A DNA stretch of 64,000 nucleotides from DASUPK01 sp963831605 (GCA_963831605.1 CAWHQR010000002.1:496001-560000), one strand, 5' to 3'; shown: positions 24,730-35,044, counted from the stretch's first letter. Made by a program: numbers and translations. Notes: generated from the letters alone by a model not told the origin.

Positions 24730-26916
24730 CTACTGAGGATCAACATCCACCGAGATCGCGACCTCGCGCAGAGCGCGGTCGGCGACGGCGGCGCGGACCG
24801 CATCGCGGACCGCGTCCACCGCGTGGTGGCGGCTCCCGGACTTGATCAGCAGTCGGCGCCGGTGCTTCCCGCGAAGGCGGAAGAGCGGCGCCGGGCCGAG
24901 CAGGTCATCGTCCGCTCCGAGGCGCTCCGCGACGAGCTCGCCGACCTTTCCTGCCGAGATTTCGACGCGATTCTCGTCCCCGCTGGCAAGCCCGATTGCG
25001 ATCAGATGAGAGAACGGCGGGTACCGGAGCGCGCGCCGGCGCTCGATCTCCTCCGCGAGGAACCCCGAAGCGTCGTGGGTCGTGGCGTGGCGAATGCTCG
25101 GAGCGCCGGTGGCGAGCGCCTGGACGAGGACGCGGCCGCCCGCGTCGCCCCGCCCGCTGCGGCCGGCGAGCTGGGTGATCAGGGCGAAGGTCCGCTCCTC
25201 GGAGCGGAAGTCCGGCAGGCGCAGGGCGCCATCCGCATCGAGGATCACGCTCAGCGTGACATCGGGGAAGTCGTGTCCCTTCGCGACCATCTGGGTGCCC
25301 ACGAGCACGCCCGAGTCCGCCGCCTCGAACCGTCTCAGCACCTCCACATGCCCGGATCCGGCGGCGCTGTCCGAGTCGAGGCGGAACACCTCGAGCGGCG
25401 CGAGCAGGTCGTTGAGCTCGGCCTCGACCCGCTGCGTCCCCGAGCCGACCCGAGCGATCGTCACCGAGGTGCACTCCGGGCACGCCTGGGGCATCGGTTC
25501 GGCGTGCCCGCAGTGATGGCAGCGCAATGTGTTGTCGCGGTGCAGGATCAGCGAGACATCGCAGTTCGGGCACTCCCAGGCGTGGCCGCAGGAGCGACAG
25601 GTCAGATGGGTCGACCAGCCGCGGCGGTTGATCAGCAGGATCGCCTTGCCGCCCTCGCGCGCCACCTGGCCGAAGGCCTCGCGCGTCCGCGGATGGAGCG
25701 GGCCCGGCACCCCGCCGCGCATGTCGACGATCTCGACAGGCGGCAGCGGCCGCCCGTCGACGCGGCTGGGCAGCTCGATGCGCTCGAGCTCGTGCCAGCT
25801 CTCGGGCCTGGGCGTGGCCGTCCCGCAGAGCAGGACCGCCCCGCTCTCAGCAGTTCGCCGGCGGGCCACCTCGCGGGCGTCGTAGCGCGGATCGCTCTCC
25901 TGCTTGTAGGAGGAATCGTGCTCCTCGTCGATCACGATCAGGCCCGGATCGGGCATCGGGGCGAACACCGCCGAGCGCGGCCCGACGCAGATCCGCGCCT
26001 CGCCCGAGCGCACCCGCCGCCACTCGTCATAGCGGGCCCCGGCCGGCATCTTCGAGTGAAGCAACGCGACCGAGTCTCCGAACCGGCGCCGGAAGCGGTC
26101 CATCGTCTGTGGGGTCAGCGCGATCTCGGGCACCAGCACGATGGCCCCTCTGCCCCGCGCCAGCGTCTCCCGAGCGGCTTCCAGGTAGACCTCGGTCTTG
26201 CCCGAGCCCGTGACCCCGTGGAGCAGGAACGAGCCGCCGCCGTCATCCTCGCCGTCCGGAAGCGAGCCCACGACGCGCTCGAGGACGGCCCGCTGGTCGC
26301 CGGTCAGCTCCACGCCCTCGGTGACCGCCCCCACTCCCGGAGACGAGTGCCGGCGCCGGCGCTCCACCTCACGAGTCCTCACCAGTCCACGCGACTCGAG
26401 CCGCCGCAGGGTCGCGCGATCCGATCCCGCCGCGGCCGCCAGCCGGCGCGCCGTCTGGGGACCGGCGATCAGGGCACGCAGCACGGCCTTCTGCCGCAAG
26501 CCGAGCCGCCCACCGCCGTCGGCCGCCGCGATGCCCTCGGGCGTCGCCTCGACCTCCAACTCGACCAGCGGCTTGATGCGGCGCGCCTCCGCGCCCGTTC
26601 CGACTCCCGGCGGCAGAACGAGTCCAAGCCCCCGGCCGGTCGTCGAGCAGTACTCCTCACCCACCCAGCGACCCAGCTCGACGAGCTCCGGCGGCACGCC
26701 GGCGTCGAGCGCTTCCAGCGGCTCGGCGAGGCGACCATCCGGCAGGTCGCTTCGCTCGGCCATGCCAACGACCACGCCGACCACGCGGCGCCTGCCAAAG
26801 GGGACCACGAGAACCGACCCGACGTCGACCTCCCCCATGGAATCGGGCAGCCGGTAGTCGAAGGGCCCGGACACGTTCCGGGTCGTCAGCAGCGGCTCCA
26901 CCTTCGCAATCGGCAT
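24730..26916 (-). CDS. priA: Primosomal protein N' (replication restart helicase PriA)
   Basis: About 728 residues. The N-terminal 3'-DNA-binding domain (IAKVEPLLTTRNVSGPFDYR) is followed by the helicase core with Walker A LHGVTGSGKTEVYL, DEEHDSSYKQ (DEAH-like), LLCGTATPRPESW and a zinc domain of eight cysteines (CRSCGHAWECPNC, CHHCGHAEPMPQACPEC). The helicase motifs appear intact, unlike the degenerate PriA of mycobacteria. ATG 26916 is preferred to GTG 26940. It heads priA-def-fmt-Zn ribbon-rpe. Confidence 0.95.
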   Translation of the reverse strand: MPIAKVEPLLTTRNVSGPFDYRLPDSMGEVDVGSVLVVPFGRRRVVGVVVGMAERSDLPDGRLAEPLEALDAGVPPELVELGRWVGEEYCSTTGRGLGLVLPPGVGTGAEARRIKPLVELEVEATPEGIAAADGGGRLGLRQKAVLRALIAGPQTARRLAAAAGSDRATLRRLESRGLVRTREVERRRRHSSPGVGAVTEGVELTGDQRAVLERVVGSLPDGEDDGGGSFLLHGVTGSGKTEVYLEAARETLARGRGAIVLVPEIALTPQTMDRFRRRFGDSVALLHSKMPAGARYDEWRRVRSGEARICVGPRSAVFAPMPDPGLIVIDEEHDSSYKQESDPRYDAREVARRRTAESGAVLLCGTATPRPESWHELERIELPSRVDGRPLPPVEIVDMRGGVPGPLHPRTREAFGQVAREGGKAILLINRRGWSTHLTCRSCGHAWECPNCDVSLILHRDNTLRCHHCGHAEPMPQACPECTSVTIARVGSGTQRVEAELNDLLAPLEVFRLDSDSAAGSGHVEVLRRFEAADSGVLVGTQMVAKGHDFPDVTLSVILDADGALRLPDFRSEERTFALITQLAGRSGRGDAGGRVLVQALATGAPSIRHATTHDASGFLAEEIERRRALRYPPFSHLIAIGLASGDENRVEISAGKVGELVAERLGADDDLLGPAPLFRLRGKHRRRLLIKSGSRHHAVDAVRDAVRAAVADRALREVAISVDVDPQ

Positions 26917-26966
26917 CGCTCTCACCCTAGGCGCGATCACGGACGCCGGGTACTAGGCTGCGGGCC

Positions 26967-27452
26967 ATGGACCTGCAGTCCGGGGAGAAGACGATCTACC
27001 AGGGGCATCCGTCCTGGCGGGCGATTCTCGGCTTCTATCTGAAGGGAGCGCTCGTGGGAGCCGGCGCCGGGGTCATCGCCGCGTTGATCAAGACCGTCAG
27101 CCTCGGAGTTGCCACATTCGTGATCGTTCTCGCGGTGACGATCGTCGTGGGCTTCATCAAGCGCGTCGCGACGATCTACACGATCACCGACCGCCGGCTC
27201 AACATCAAGGTGGGGATCATCTCCCGGAAGGTCAAGGAGACGCGCCTGCAGCGGGTCCAGAACGTCAACTTCAACCAGGGCGTCTACGAGCGGCTCATGC
27301 AGATCGGCGACGTCGAGTTCACCACCGCCGGGACGGACGAGTCGAACTTCGTCTTCGCCGGCGTCGCGCAGCCCGAGCAGGTGGTCCAGAACGTGGAGAA
27401 GGCCACGCCGATTCTCAGCGGCCTCCAGGGCGAGGCCGAGCCCGCTTCCTAG
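26967..27452 (+). CDS. PH-domain (bPH2/YdbT-like) membrane protein
   Basis: A 161-residue protein with two hydrophobic segments (about 22-42 and 47-63) and a bacterial pleckstrin-homology domain (IYTITDRRLNIKVGIISRKV, ETRLQRVQNVNFNQGVYERL, GDVEFTTAG). Proteins of this type sit at the membrane; their role is poorly defined. It begins 50 bases from the divergent priA start. The next membrane-protein gene follows after 15 bases. Confidence 0.82.
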   Translation: MDLQSGEKTIYQGHPSWRAILGFYLKGALVGAGAGVIAALIKTVSLGVATFVIVLAVTIVVGFIKRVATIYTITDRRLNIKVGIISRKVKETRLQRVQNVNFNQGVYERLMQIGDVEFTTAGTDESNFVFAGVAQPEQVVQNVEKATPILSGLQGEAEPAS

Positions 27453-27467
27453 GCACTCGAGGCCTCA

Positions 27468-28148
27468 ATGGGGAGCATCTTCGTCTACTCGCTGATCGCG
27501 GCGGCGAACGCCACCCTGCTCGCCTCCGTGACGGTGATGCTCTTTCTCCCGAGTCCGAAGCGCCTGCTGATCGGCTTCCTGCTGGGCGGCCTGCTCGTCA
27601 GCCTGACGATCGGCTTCGTGATCGTCTTCGCGGTGCACCACTCAAGCGCGACCAGCACGAGTCAGAGCAGCATCAGCCCGGCGATGGACATCGCGTTCGG
27701 GGTGCTCTTGCTGGTGGCCGCCTCCGTCCTGAGCAGCGAGCGTATGGAACACAGGCGGGAGCGGAAGAAGAAGGAGAAGGAAGGGGTTGAGAAGGGCCCG
27801 TCCAAGGTCGAGCAGGTCCTCGGCAGAGGCTCCCCTCGGGTCACCTTTTTGGTCGGAATGGTTCTCACCCTCCCCGGCGTCTCCTACCTCGCGGCGCTTC
27901 ACGAGCTCGACAAGCTGAACTACGGGACGGTCCCGACGATCCTGGTCATCCTCGGCTTCAACTTCATGCTCATGATCCTGCTCGAGATTCCGTTGATCGG
28001 TTACGTGTTCGCCCCGGAGCGAACCGTGGTGGCGGTGCAGAACTTCAGGGCCTGGCTCAGCAGGAACGGCCTGAAGGCAGGGATCTACGCCGCCGCCGGA
28101 CTGGGTCTGCTGCTGATCGTCCGCGGCGTGATCGAGTTCCTCACCTGA
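27468..28148 (+). CDS. GAP-family (Sap-like) membrane protein
   Basis: A 226-residue membrane protein with six predicted hydrophobic helices in two groups of three, separated by a Lys/Glu/Arg-rich cytoplasmic loop (about 88-120). The layout and motifs (PSPKRLLIGFLLGG in the first half, GVSYLAALHEL in the second) fit the GAP/Sap family, which includes mycobacterial proteins needed for surface glycolipid delivery. The substrate is unknown. It forms a pair with the PH-domain gene and converges with metK. Confidence 0.72.
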   Translation: MGSIFVYSLIAAANATLLASVTVMLFLPSPKRLLIGFLLGGLLVSLTIGFVIVFAVHHSSATSTSQSSISPAMDIAFGVLLLVAASVLSSERMEHRRERKKKEKEGVEKGPSKVEQVLGRGSPRVTFLVGMVLTLPGVSYLAALHELDKLNYGTVPTILVILGFNFMLMILLEIPLIGYVFAPERTVVAVQNFRAWLSRNGLKAGIYAAAGLGLLLIVRGVIEFLT

Positions 28149-28163
28149 GCGCTGCCGTCGAAG

Positions 28164-29408
28164 CTAGGCCGGCGCTTCGGCCTTCGTCCCCAGGCCCGCG
28201 GCCTCGCGCAGCGTGTCCGCGCGGTCCGTCCGCTCCCAGGTGAAGTCCGAGTCCTCGCGGCCGAAGTGGCCGTAGGCCGCCGTCTTCTGGAAGATCGGGC
28301 GGTGCAGGTCGAGGTAGCGCCGGAACGCCGCCGGGCGAAGGTCGAAGTTCTCCTGCACCAGGCGGGCGATCTCAGAGTCCGAGACCTTCCCGGTGCCGAA
28401 GGTCTGAGCCATCACGGAGACCGGGTGCGCCACGCCGATCGCGTACGCGACCTGCACCTCGCAGCGATCGGCCAGGCCGGCAGCGACCACGTTCTTCGCC
28501 ACGTAGCGGGCCGCGTAGGCCGCGGAGCGGTCGACCTTCGACGGGTCCTTCCCGGAGAAGGCACCGCCGCCGTGCCGGGCGGCGCCACCGTAGGTGTCGA
28601 CGATGATCTTCCTGCCGGTGAGGCCGGCGTCCCCGACCGGGCCGCCGATCACGAACTTCCCGGTCGGATTGACCATGAAGTTCTCGAGGAGCTCCTTCTC
28701 GGTGAAGAGCTCCTTGTACTCGGTGTGCAGCACCGGCTCGAGCACGTGCTCCCAGAGGTCGTTGCGGATCATCTGCTCCCCGGCCTCCTCGCGATGCTGA
28801 GTTGAGATCAGCACCTTGGCGATCTCCACCGGCCGGTCGTTCTCGTAGCGGACCGTGACCTGGGTCTTGCCGTCCGGGCCGAGATACGGGATCACTCCCG
28901 CCTTGCGAACCTCGGCGAGCTGGCGGGCGAGCTGGTGCGCTATCTGGATCGGCATCGGCATCAGCGCCTTGGTCTCGCGGCTCGCGTAGCCGAACATCAT
29001 TCCCTGGTCGCCCGCGCCGGCGGAGTCGAGCTCGTCGGAGCTGTCTCCCTCTCGCTGCTCGAGGCCCTTGTCGACCCCCTGCGCGATGTCGGCGGACTGC
29101 TCGTCGATCGCGCTCAGGACCGCGCAGGCCTTGTGATCGAAGCCGTAGCGCGGGTCGTCATAGCCGATCTTGCGGATCGTCTCGCGGGCGATGGAGGGGA
29201 TGTCGACGTAGGTCTTGGTCGTGATCTCGCCCGAGACGACCACGAGCCCGGTGTTCACCAGGCACTCGCAGGCCACCCTGCCGTTTGGATCCTCGGTCAT
29301 CACCGCGTCGAGGACGCCGTCGGAGATCTGGTCGCAGACCTTGTCGGGATGGCCCTCGGTGACGGACTCGGAGGTGAACAGGTACTCGTTCTCTGAAAGC
29401 TGTCGCAT
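28164..29408 (-). CDS. metK: S-adenosylmethionine synthetase
   Basis: A 414-residue enzyme making SAM from methionine and ATP. Signatures are LFTSESVTEGHPDKVCDQIS at the N-terminus, GAGDQGMMFGYA, and GGGAFSGKDPSKVDRS (P-loop-like). The length matches the family. The start is 10 bases from the stop of the DUF3352 gene, leaving no room for a SAM riboswitch directly upstream, so expression probably comes from the upstream operon or a promoter inside it. Confidence 0.96.
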   Translation of the reverse strand: MRQLSENEYLFTSESVTEGHPDKVCDQISDGVLDAVMTEDPNGRVACECLVNTGLVVVSGEITTKTYVDIPSIARETIRKIGYDDPRYGFDHKACAVLSAIDEQSADIAQGVDKGLEQREGDSSDELDSAGAGDQGMMFGYASRETKALMPMPIQIAHQLARQLAEVRKAGVIPYLGPDGKTQVTVRYENDRPVEIAKVLISTQHREEAGEQMIRNDLWEHVLEPVLHTEYKELFTEKELLENFMVNPTGKFVIGGPVGDAGLTGRKIIVDTYGGAARHGGGAFSGKDPSKVDRSAAYAARYVAKNVVAAGLADRCEVQVAYAIGVAHPVSVMAQTFGTGKVSDSEIARLVQENFDLRPAAFRRYLDLHRPIFQKTAAYGHFGREDSDFTWERTDRADTLREAAGLGTKAEAPA

Positions 29409-29418
29409 GGTCCTTATC

Positions 29419-31336
29419 TCAGTGGTGGATGGCCAGGAAGAGCTCGGAGCGAAGCTGCTCGTCGCTCCCTCTCACGGCGAGGCCGAGAGATTGAATGTGC
29501 GAGATGTCTTCGCTGAGCGAGGCATACAGTGGATCCTCTGCCAGGCCGGCCCGCTGGGCCAACCCCAACACCTCATCGAGGTTGAGGAAGATTAGCGCCG
29601 ACACACTGTCCGGGAGCTGATCCGTCGCCGCCTGGTAGGCGCTCGTCTCGCTCAGGTGGTCGCCGCCCGATCGCACCTGAGCGATGCCCTGGGGCTGCGT
29701 CGAGATCACCAGCTTGTCGTCGAAGATCGCGTAGGAGAGGTCGACCGCCGGCGAGACCTGCACCGAATGGACCACCACCCCGTCGATCTCCCTCGACTGG
29801 AACGAGGGCACCTGCTGCGGGCCCCCGGCGGCTGCCGACTTCAGGATCGGCTGCTCCAGAGATGCGAGCGCGTCGGCCGCCTTCTGTCTCGTCCACTCCG
29901 TCGACGATCAGGCTCGCGTAGGGAACCGCGTTCGTCGGCTCGGCGACCAGCGCCGCCTGGCCCCCCAGCGCCGGCAGCAGGTCCCGAAACGGATCGACCC
30001 CGGCCTGTTGCTTGAGCGTCTGCCCCAGGGTGCGGAGCGACCCAGCCAGGCCCTGTGACCCCCCACCGGCCGTCTCCAGCGCCTTGGCCACCGCCGGGCC
30101 GAGGTCGCCGACGCCGATGTAGCCGAGTGCGTTCGATCCGGCCTCGTCCGCCAGGCTGGGCTCGAACTGCGGGAGGCTCGCGAACACGGTCGGGCTCCGC
30201 TGCTCGAGCTTGGGATCGAGGTCGCTGACCAGATTCACCTCCACACCGTCGTCGCGGGCTCGCAGCGAGGCGGCCATCCCTGTCGTGGCGCCGTAGTCGA
30301 CGAACGTGCCGAGCTGGCTTGCGCTGCCGGCGCGCCCGGCGAGCATCCGGCCGATGCCCGCCGGAGAGAGATAGAGCTCGGCGAGCCGGACGTCCGGGAG
30401 CTCCGACCGGGCGGCATCCTGGTCGGAGCCATCGAGGCGCGGGGCCAGCCCGGCTTTCGACATCAGGGCGGCCCGCACCGCGACGACGTTGCCGAACAGG
30501 AGCTGGTCGCCCGAACGGGCCGTGGCGAACCCGTTCGGGTAAACGCTGAGCGAAGCGTCGCCGACGCTGGACGGCGTCGCTGCTCCCCCCGGCGACAGGC
30601 TGTTGAGGAACTCGGTCGCCTTCGCGTTGTCACCGACTCCGACGATGTAGGCCTCGTCCGTGGTCTGCTTGGGCCCAGGCACGCCGAGCAGGGCGAGGTC
30701 GTCCTTGGCCCAGGGCAGGACGTCGTGCGGAAGATCGATCGGGGGGCCGCCCGGTGACGCCAGGGTGCTCGTGTCGCTCTGCAGCAGAGCGACGAAGTTG
30801 GGCAACTGGTCATGCAGGTCCTGTGCAAGCTCCCACTGGTGGCTTGAGCTGTTCACCGTCACGTGCGCGTAGAGCAGGGCATCCCGGGGGACGTAGGCGA
30901 TGGTGTCGTTGGAGGGCGCACACTCCTTCGCCGCCGAGATCCCGCAGGGAACCCCGGGAACCGGCAGGAACTTGATGATCAGGTAGAGGACGACGACTCC
31001 CGAAACGGCGAAGATCCGGATCCTGGTCCCGCGGGAGCGTTTCGACCACCAGTGGCCCAACGCGCTCGCCGCCTGCTTGATCCAGCGCCAACCGGCCTGG
31101 GCCTTCTCCCTGACCCAGTAGGCCACAGCCCGCAGGCGAGTCACCAACCGGAACCAGAGGTCGCCCGTCCCGTCGGGCAGCTTCGGCTTCGAGAGGCTCG
31201 GCCTGGCGATGCTCGGCCGGGGCAGGCTGATGCGCCGAAAGCGCGCGGGCTTGCGCCTCTTCCCCTCCTCACTCTTGTCGCCGGTCTCTTCGGGGGCCTT
31301 CTTGCCCTCGGAGTCCCCGATCTCAGGGTCGCTCAC
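29419..31336 (-). CDS. DUF3352 membrane-anchored secreted protein, one frame break
   Basis: About 638 residues after correction. A basic cytoplasmic N-terminus of about 110 residues, a single membrane segment (IFAVSGVVVLYLIIKFLPV) and a large extracellular region with DUF3352 features (AYVPRDALLYAHVTVNS, LGYIGVGDLG, DLLPALGGQAALVAEP). The frame starting at 31336 goes off course near 29885; removing one surplus base after VDGVDE restores KAADALASLEQPILKSA and the C-terminal half ending at 29419. The span is 3n+1 bases. The function is unknown; it is linked to der upstream and metK downstream. Confidence 0.75.
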
Positions 31337-31346
31337 GAAACGCCGG

Positions 31347-32723
31347 TTATACCCGGCCCGCCCGCTCCGCGCTCCGGTTCCGCCTCCCCTTGCGGGGCAC
31401 GTAGTCGATCACCAGCGGGACGCCCTCCAGGGAGTAGGCCTCGCGCAGCCTGTTCTCCAGATGGAAGGCCCAGTCGCGGGTGATCAGCCGGCGATCGTTC
31501 ACCTGGATCGCGAAGCGTGGCGGCCGTCTGCCGACCTGGGCTCCGTAGTAGAGCCGGAGCCGGCGCCCGTGCCGCTGTGGCGGCGGCCGATCCCCGGTCA
31601 CGGTCGCGATGAACTTGTTGAGCTGCGGCGTCGGGATTCGGTCGGCTGAGCGCTCGGCCAGGACGATCGCCTGCCGCAGCACCGCCCCCACTCCGCGCCC
31701 GGTGACCGCCGAGCAGGTGAGCACCGGCGGGCGCAGGCGGTTCTTCTGGGTGACGCGGGCGCGAGCGTCATCGATGTCGGTACGCGAGGCGTCCCACTTG
31801 TTGAGCGCGAGCACGGTCGCGCAGCCTGAGCGCATCGCCAGCTCGGCGACGCGGAGATCCTCGGAGGTCACGCCCTCGGTCGCGTCGCAGACCACGATCG
31901 CGGCGTCCGCGCGGTCCGCCGCTCGCTCGGAGCGCAGCTGCGCGTAGTAGTCGACCGTTCCCGCCACCTTGGCCCTGCGCCGCAGGCCGGCCGTGTCGAC
32001 CAGGACGACGCGCTTGCCGGCCACCTCCGCCTCGGTATCGACCGGGTCACGCGTGGTCCCGGCGGCCTCGCTGACGATCACCCGCTCCGACCCGAGCAGC
32101 GAGTTGAGCAGCGAGGACTTACCCACGTTGGGGCGCCCGAGGATCGTGATGCGGGGCGGTTGCTCCTCCTCGTCGTCGACCTCAACCACCGCGTGCCGGC
32201 GAAGCTCCTCGACCAGCCGGTCAAGCAGGTCTCCGGTTCCGAGCCCGTGTGAGGCGGACACCGGCAACGGCTCGCCGAGGCCGAGGGAGTTGAGCTCGGC
32301 TCCGAGTGCCTCGTCCTCCGGGCGATCGATCTTGTTGGCTGCCACCACCACCGGCCGACCGGAGCGGCGGAGAAGGTCCGCGAGCTCCGCGTCCCCGGGA
32401 CCGAGCCCGGTGCGGGCATCCGCCACCAGCAGCACGACGTCCGCATCCTCGATCGCCACCTTCGCCTGGGCCTGGACGGAACGAGCGAGCTCACCGGAGT
32501 CCGCGAGGTCCACTCCTCCGGTGTCGATCAGGTCGAAGACGAGGCCGTTCCACTCGCACGGGAGGGCACGGCGGTCTCGGGTGACCCCGGGCTCCGCGTC
32601 GGTGACCGCCTCGCGGCCGCCGGCGAGACGGTTGACCAGCGTGCTCTTGCCCGCATTCGGGAAGCCGACCACCGCCACCGCGGGCCGGCCGCGCAGCATC
32701 TGGGCGGGGGGGCCGGCTTCCAT
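31347..32723 (-). CDS. der: Ribosome-assembly GTPase Der (EngA)
   Basis: A 458-residue protein with the diagnostic two GTPase domains: first G1 VVGFPNAGKSTLVNRL with DTGG and NKID, second G1 ILGRPNVGKSSLLNSL with DTAG and NKWD, then a KH-like C-terminal domain ending in a basic tail. Der acts in 50S assembly. Its ATG overlaps the cmk TGA by one base, the conserved cmk-der arrangement. Confidence 0.96.
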   Translation of the reverse strand: MEAGPPAQMLRGRPAVAVVGFPNAGKSTLVNRLAGGREAVTDAEPGVTRDRRALPCEWNGLVFDLIDTGGVDLADSGELARSVQAQAKVAIEDADVVLLVADARTGLGPGDAELADLLRRSGRPVVVAANKIDRPEDEALGAELNSLGLGEPLPVSASHGLGTGDLLDRLVEELRRHAVVEVDDEEEQPPRITILGRPNVGKSSLLNSLLGSERVIVSEAAGTTRDPVDTEAEVAGKRVVLVDTAGLRRRAKVAGTVDYYAQLRSERAADRADAAIVVCDATEGVTSEDLRVAELAMRSGCATVLALNKWDASRTDIDDARARVTQKNRLRPPVLTCSAVTGRGVGAVLRQAIVLAERSADRIPTPQLNKFIATVTGDRPPPQRHGRRLRLYYGAQVGRRPPRFAIQVNDRRLITRDWAFHLENRLREAYSLEGVPLVIDYVPRKGRRNRSAERAGRV

Positions 32724-33361
32724 CAGGCGACCCCCCGCTCGCGGGCGAGCGCAGCAATCCGCTCGACGACCTCGTCGGGGGTGAGGTCCGTGGTGTCGAG
32801 CTCGACCGAGTCGTCTGCGGCGCGCAGCGCGCCGTGCTCGCGGCCGCGATCGCGGCGATCCCGGTCGTCGATCGCCTCGCGAACGTCGTCGACGGACGCG
32901 CCGGTCTCAGCCGCTCGCCGCCGCGCGCGTTCCTCCTCGCTCGCGGTCAGGAAGACCTTCAGGGGAGAGTCCGGGCTGACCACGGTGCCGATGTCCCGCC
33001 CCTCGGCGACGTAGTTCCCGGCCGCGATCAGCTCGCGCTGGCGCTTCACCATCGCCTGGCGCACCTGTGGGTGCACCGACACCTTCGAGGAGGCGATCGT
33101 CACCTCGGGGGTCCGGATCCGCCCCTCCACCGGCTTGCCATCGAGCTGCACGGTGTCGCCGTCGAATCCGATCGCCAGGCCCCAGGCCATCTCGCCCAGC
33201 GCCTCCCCGTCGCCGAGGTCAATGCTCCGATCGAGCGCGACCAGAGCCACGCAGCGATACATGGCCCCGGAGTCGAGGTAGGTGAAGCCGAGCGCCCTGG
33301 CGACGCCTCTGGCCACGGTTGACTTGCCGGCCCCGGCGGGGCCGTCGATCGCGATCACCAT
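32723..33361 (-). CDS. cmk: Cytidylate kinase
   Basis: A 212-residue P-loop kinase phosphorylating CMP/dCMP. It has Walker A IDGPAGAGKSTVARGVA, the CMP-binding YLDSGAMYRCVAL, and the conserved AEGRDIGTVV, followed by the LID region (ERARRRAAETG). The length is normal. The downstream gene is der, with a one-base overlap; aroA lies upstream, with a small cupin gene on the opposite strand between them. Confidence 0.95.
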   Translation of the reverse strand: MVIAIDGPAGAGKSTVARGVARALGFTYLDSGAMYRCVALVALDRSIDLGDGEALGEMAWGLAIGFDGDTVQLDGKPVEGRIRTPEVTIASSKVSVHPQVRQAMVKRQRELIAAGNYVAEGRDIGTVVSPDSPLKVFLTASEEERARRRAAETGASVDDVREAIDDRDRRDRGREHGALRAADDSVELDTTDLTPDEVVERIAALARERGVA

Positions 33362-33388
33362 GCCCGCAGCCTAGGGATAGAGTGGCGC

Positions 33389-33733
33389 GTGCCGATGGAG
33401 AGCTGGAACCTGAACGAGCTGCCGGTCGAGCCGCGCGCGCCGCAGGTGCTCGATTCCGAGTCCGAGGGACGCGCGATCGTCATCAACCTGCCCAAGGGCG
33501 AGCAGCTCCAGGAGCATCAGGTGCACGAGCGCGCCTGGCTGCTGGTGGTCGACGGCAACATCGAGCTCAACACCCCGAACGGCAAGTGGGCGGCCGGCGG
33601 TCCCGGCCTGCTGGCGATCTTCGACCCCAAGGAGCGCCACGAGGTGCTGGCGATCGAGGACTCGCGGATCCTGCTCGTGCTCTCCCCCTGGCCGGGTGAC
33701 GGGCACCCGTCCCAGCAGCCCTCAGGCGAGTAG
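33389..33733 (+). CDS. Small cupin-like protein
   Basis: A 114-residue cupin beginning at GTG 33389 (an ATG at 33395 is an alternative). Barrel motifs: LQEHQVHERAWLLVVDGNIE gives a partial metal site (two His, one Glu), and DPKERHEVLAIEDSRILLVL gives the second His. The function is unknown. It is on the plus strand between aroA and cmk, and its 3' end overlaps the end of aroA by 12 bases. Confidence 0.75.
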   Translation: MPMESWNLNELPVEPRAPQVLDSESEGRAIVINLPKGEQLQEHQVHERAWLLVVDGNIELNTPNGKWAAGGPGLLAIFDPKERHEVLAIEDSRILLVLSPWPGDGHPSQQPSGE

Positions 33734-35044
33734 CGCCCTCAGGTCGCGCTCGAAGCTCGGGTAGCTGACCGCTACGGCATCGAAGCCCTCGACCTCCACG
33801 CCCTCCTCGGAGGCCAGCCCCGCGATCGCGCCGACCATCGCGAGGCGGTGGTCGCCGCGGGCGTCGATCGTGCCGCCCCGAAGGCCGCCTGTCCCACGCA
33901 CCGCGAACCCATCCGGACGCGCCTCGATGTCGGCGCCGAGCCCCGACAGCCCCTCGACCACCCCGCTGATCCGATCGGACTCCTTCGCCCGCAGTTCCTC
34001 CGCACCTCCGAGGACCGTCTCCCCCTCGGCGAAGCACGCGAGCAGTGCGAGGAGCGGAAGCTCGTCGATCGCGGCCGGGACGTCGTCCGCCGTGACCTCG
34101 GCGCCATGCAGCGACGCATCCCGCACGTGCAGGGTCGCGATCGGCTCGGGCCCCGGCTCACGGATCTCACCCACTGTCATCGCCCGTCCCACCTCGTGGG
34201 CGCCGCCCATCTCAACCCCCATGCGGGAGAGGATCGCGAGCAGTCCGATCCGGTTGCGGTTGATGCCCACCTCGCGCAATGCGATCTCGCTGCCCGGGAC
34301 GAGCAGTGCTCCGGCGATGAAGAAGGCAGCGGAGGAGAAATCGCCAGGCACCGGAACGTCGCCTGCCTCGAGGCGTTCGGACGGGGAGATGATCAGCGCG
34401 TCGCCCTCACGGCGGATTGAGGCGCCCATCGCGGCCAGCATCCGCTCCGTGTGGTCCCGGGTCCCGATCGGCTCGTGGATGGCCGTGTCGCCCTCAGCAA
34501 CCAGGCCCGCCAACAGCAGGCAGGACTTCACCTGGGCGCTCGCGATCGGCATCTCGTAGTCGATGCCCTGGAGCGGCGCGCCGCGGACTCGCAGCGGCGG
34601 GAGACGCCCGTCGCGGCAGTCGACGTCCGCCCTCATCAGGCGCAGGGGGTCGGCGATCCGATCGACCGGGCGCTGCCGGATCGAATCGTCGCCGTCGAAG
34701 GTCCACTCGCCCGCCGGCTGGCCCGCGAGCCATCCGGGCATGATCCGGAGCAGCGTGCCGGCATTGCCGACGTCGATCGCCGCCGGTCGCGCGCCCCTCA
34801 GGCCGACTCCCTCGATCTCCACGAAGAACCCTCCGTGATCGTCCGGGTCGCCCTCGCGAACCTCAGCGCCGATGGCGGCTACCGCCCTCAGCGTCGCCCG
34901 GGTGTCCTCGGAGTCGAGATAGCCGGTGACGCGGGTTGGGCCATCCGCCATCGCGCCGATCAGCGCCGCCCGGTGGGTGACCGACTTGTCAGGCGGCGGC
35001 CGCAGCTCGCCGCGCAGTGGGCCAACGGGATCGAACCTGGTCAT
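33722..35044 (-). CDS. aroA: 3-phosphoshikimate 1-carboxyvinyltransferase (EPSP synthase)
   Basis: A 440-residue shikimate-pathway enzyme joining shikimate-3-phosphate and PEP. Signatures: PPDKSVTHRAALIGAM (catalytic Lys), the PEP-binding DVGNAGTLLRIMPGWLAG and the C-terminal RAKESDRI and DHRLAM motifs. GNAGTLLR lacks the TAxR of glyphosate-sensitive enzymes, so herbicide response cannot be assumed. The ATG overlaps the tyrA stop by four bases. Confidence 0.95.
   Translation of the reverse strand: MTRFDPVGPLRGELRPPPDKSVTHRAALIGAMADGPTRVTGYLDSEDTRATLRAVAAIGAEVREGDPDDHGGFFVEIEGVGLRGARPAAIDVGNAGTLLRIMPGWLAGQPAGEWTFDGDDSIRQRPVDRIADPLRLMRADVDCRDGRLPPLRVRGAPLQGIDYEMPIASAQVKSCLLLAGLVAEGDTAIHEPIGTRDHTERMLAAMGASIRREGDALIISPSERLEAGDVPVPGDFSSAAFFIAGALLVPGSEIALREVGINRNRIGLLAILSRMGVEMGGAHEVGRAMTVGEIREPGPEPIATLHVRDASLHGAEVTADDVPAAIDELPLLALLACFAEGETVLGGAEELRAKESDRISGVVEGLSGLGADIEARPDGFAVRGTGGLRGGTIDARGDHRLAMVGAIAGLASEEGVEVEGFDAVAVSYPSFERDLRALLA

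Noticed and set aside
24823..27042. 739-aa plus-strand ORF opposite priA
   Set aside because: It is an antisense shadow of priA created by high GC content; it has no family features, while priA is complete on the other strand.
29409..29418. SAM riboswitch upstream of metK
   Set aside because: Only 10 bases separate metK from the upstream DUF3352 stop, too short for a riboswitch outside coding sequence.
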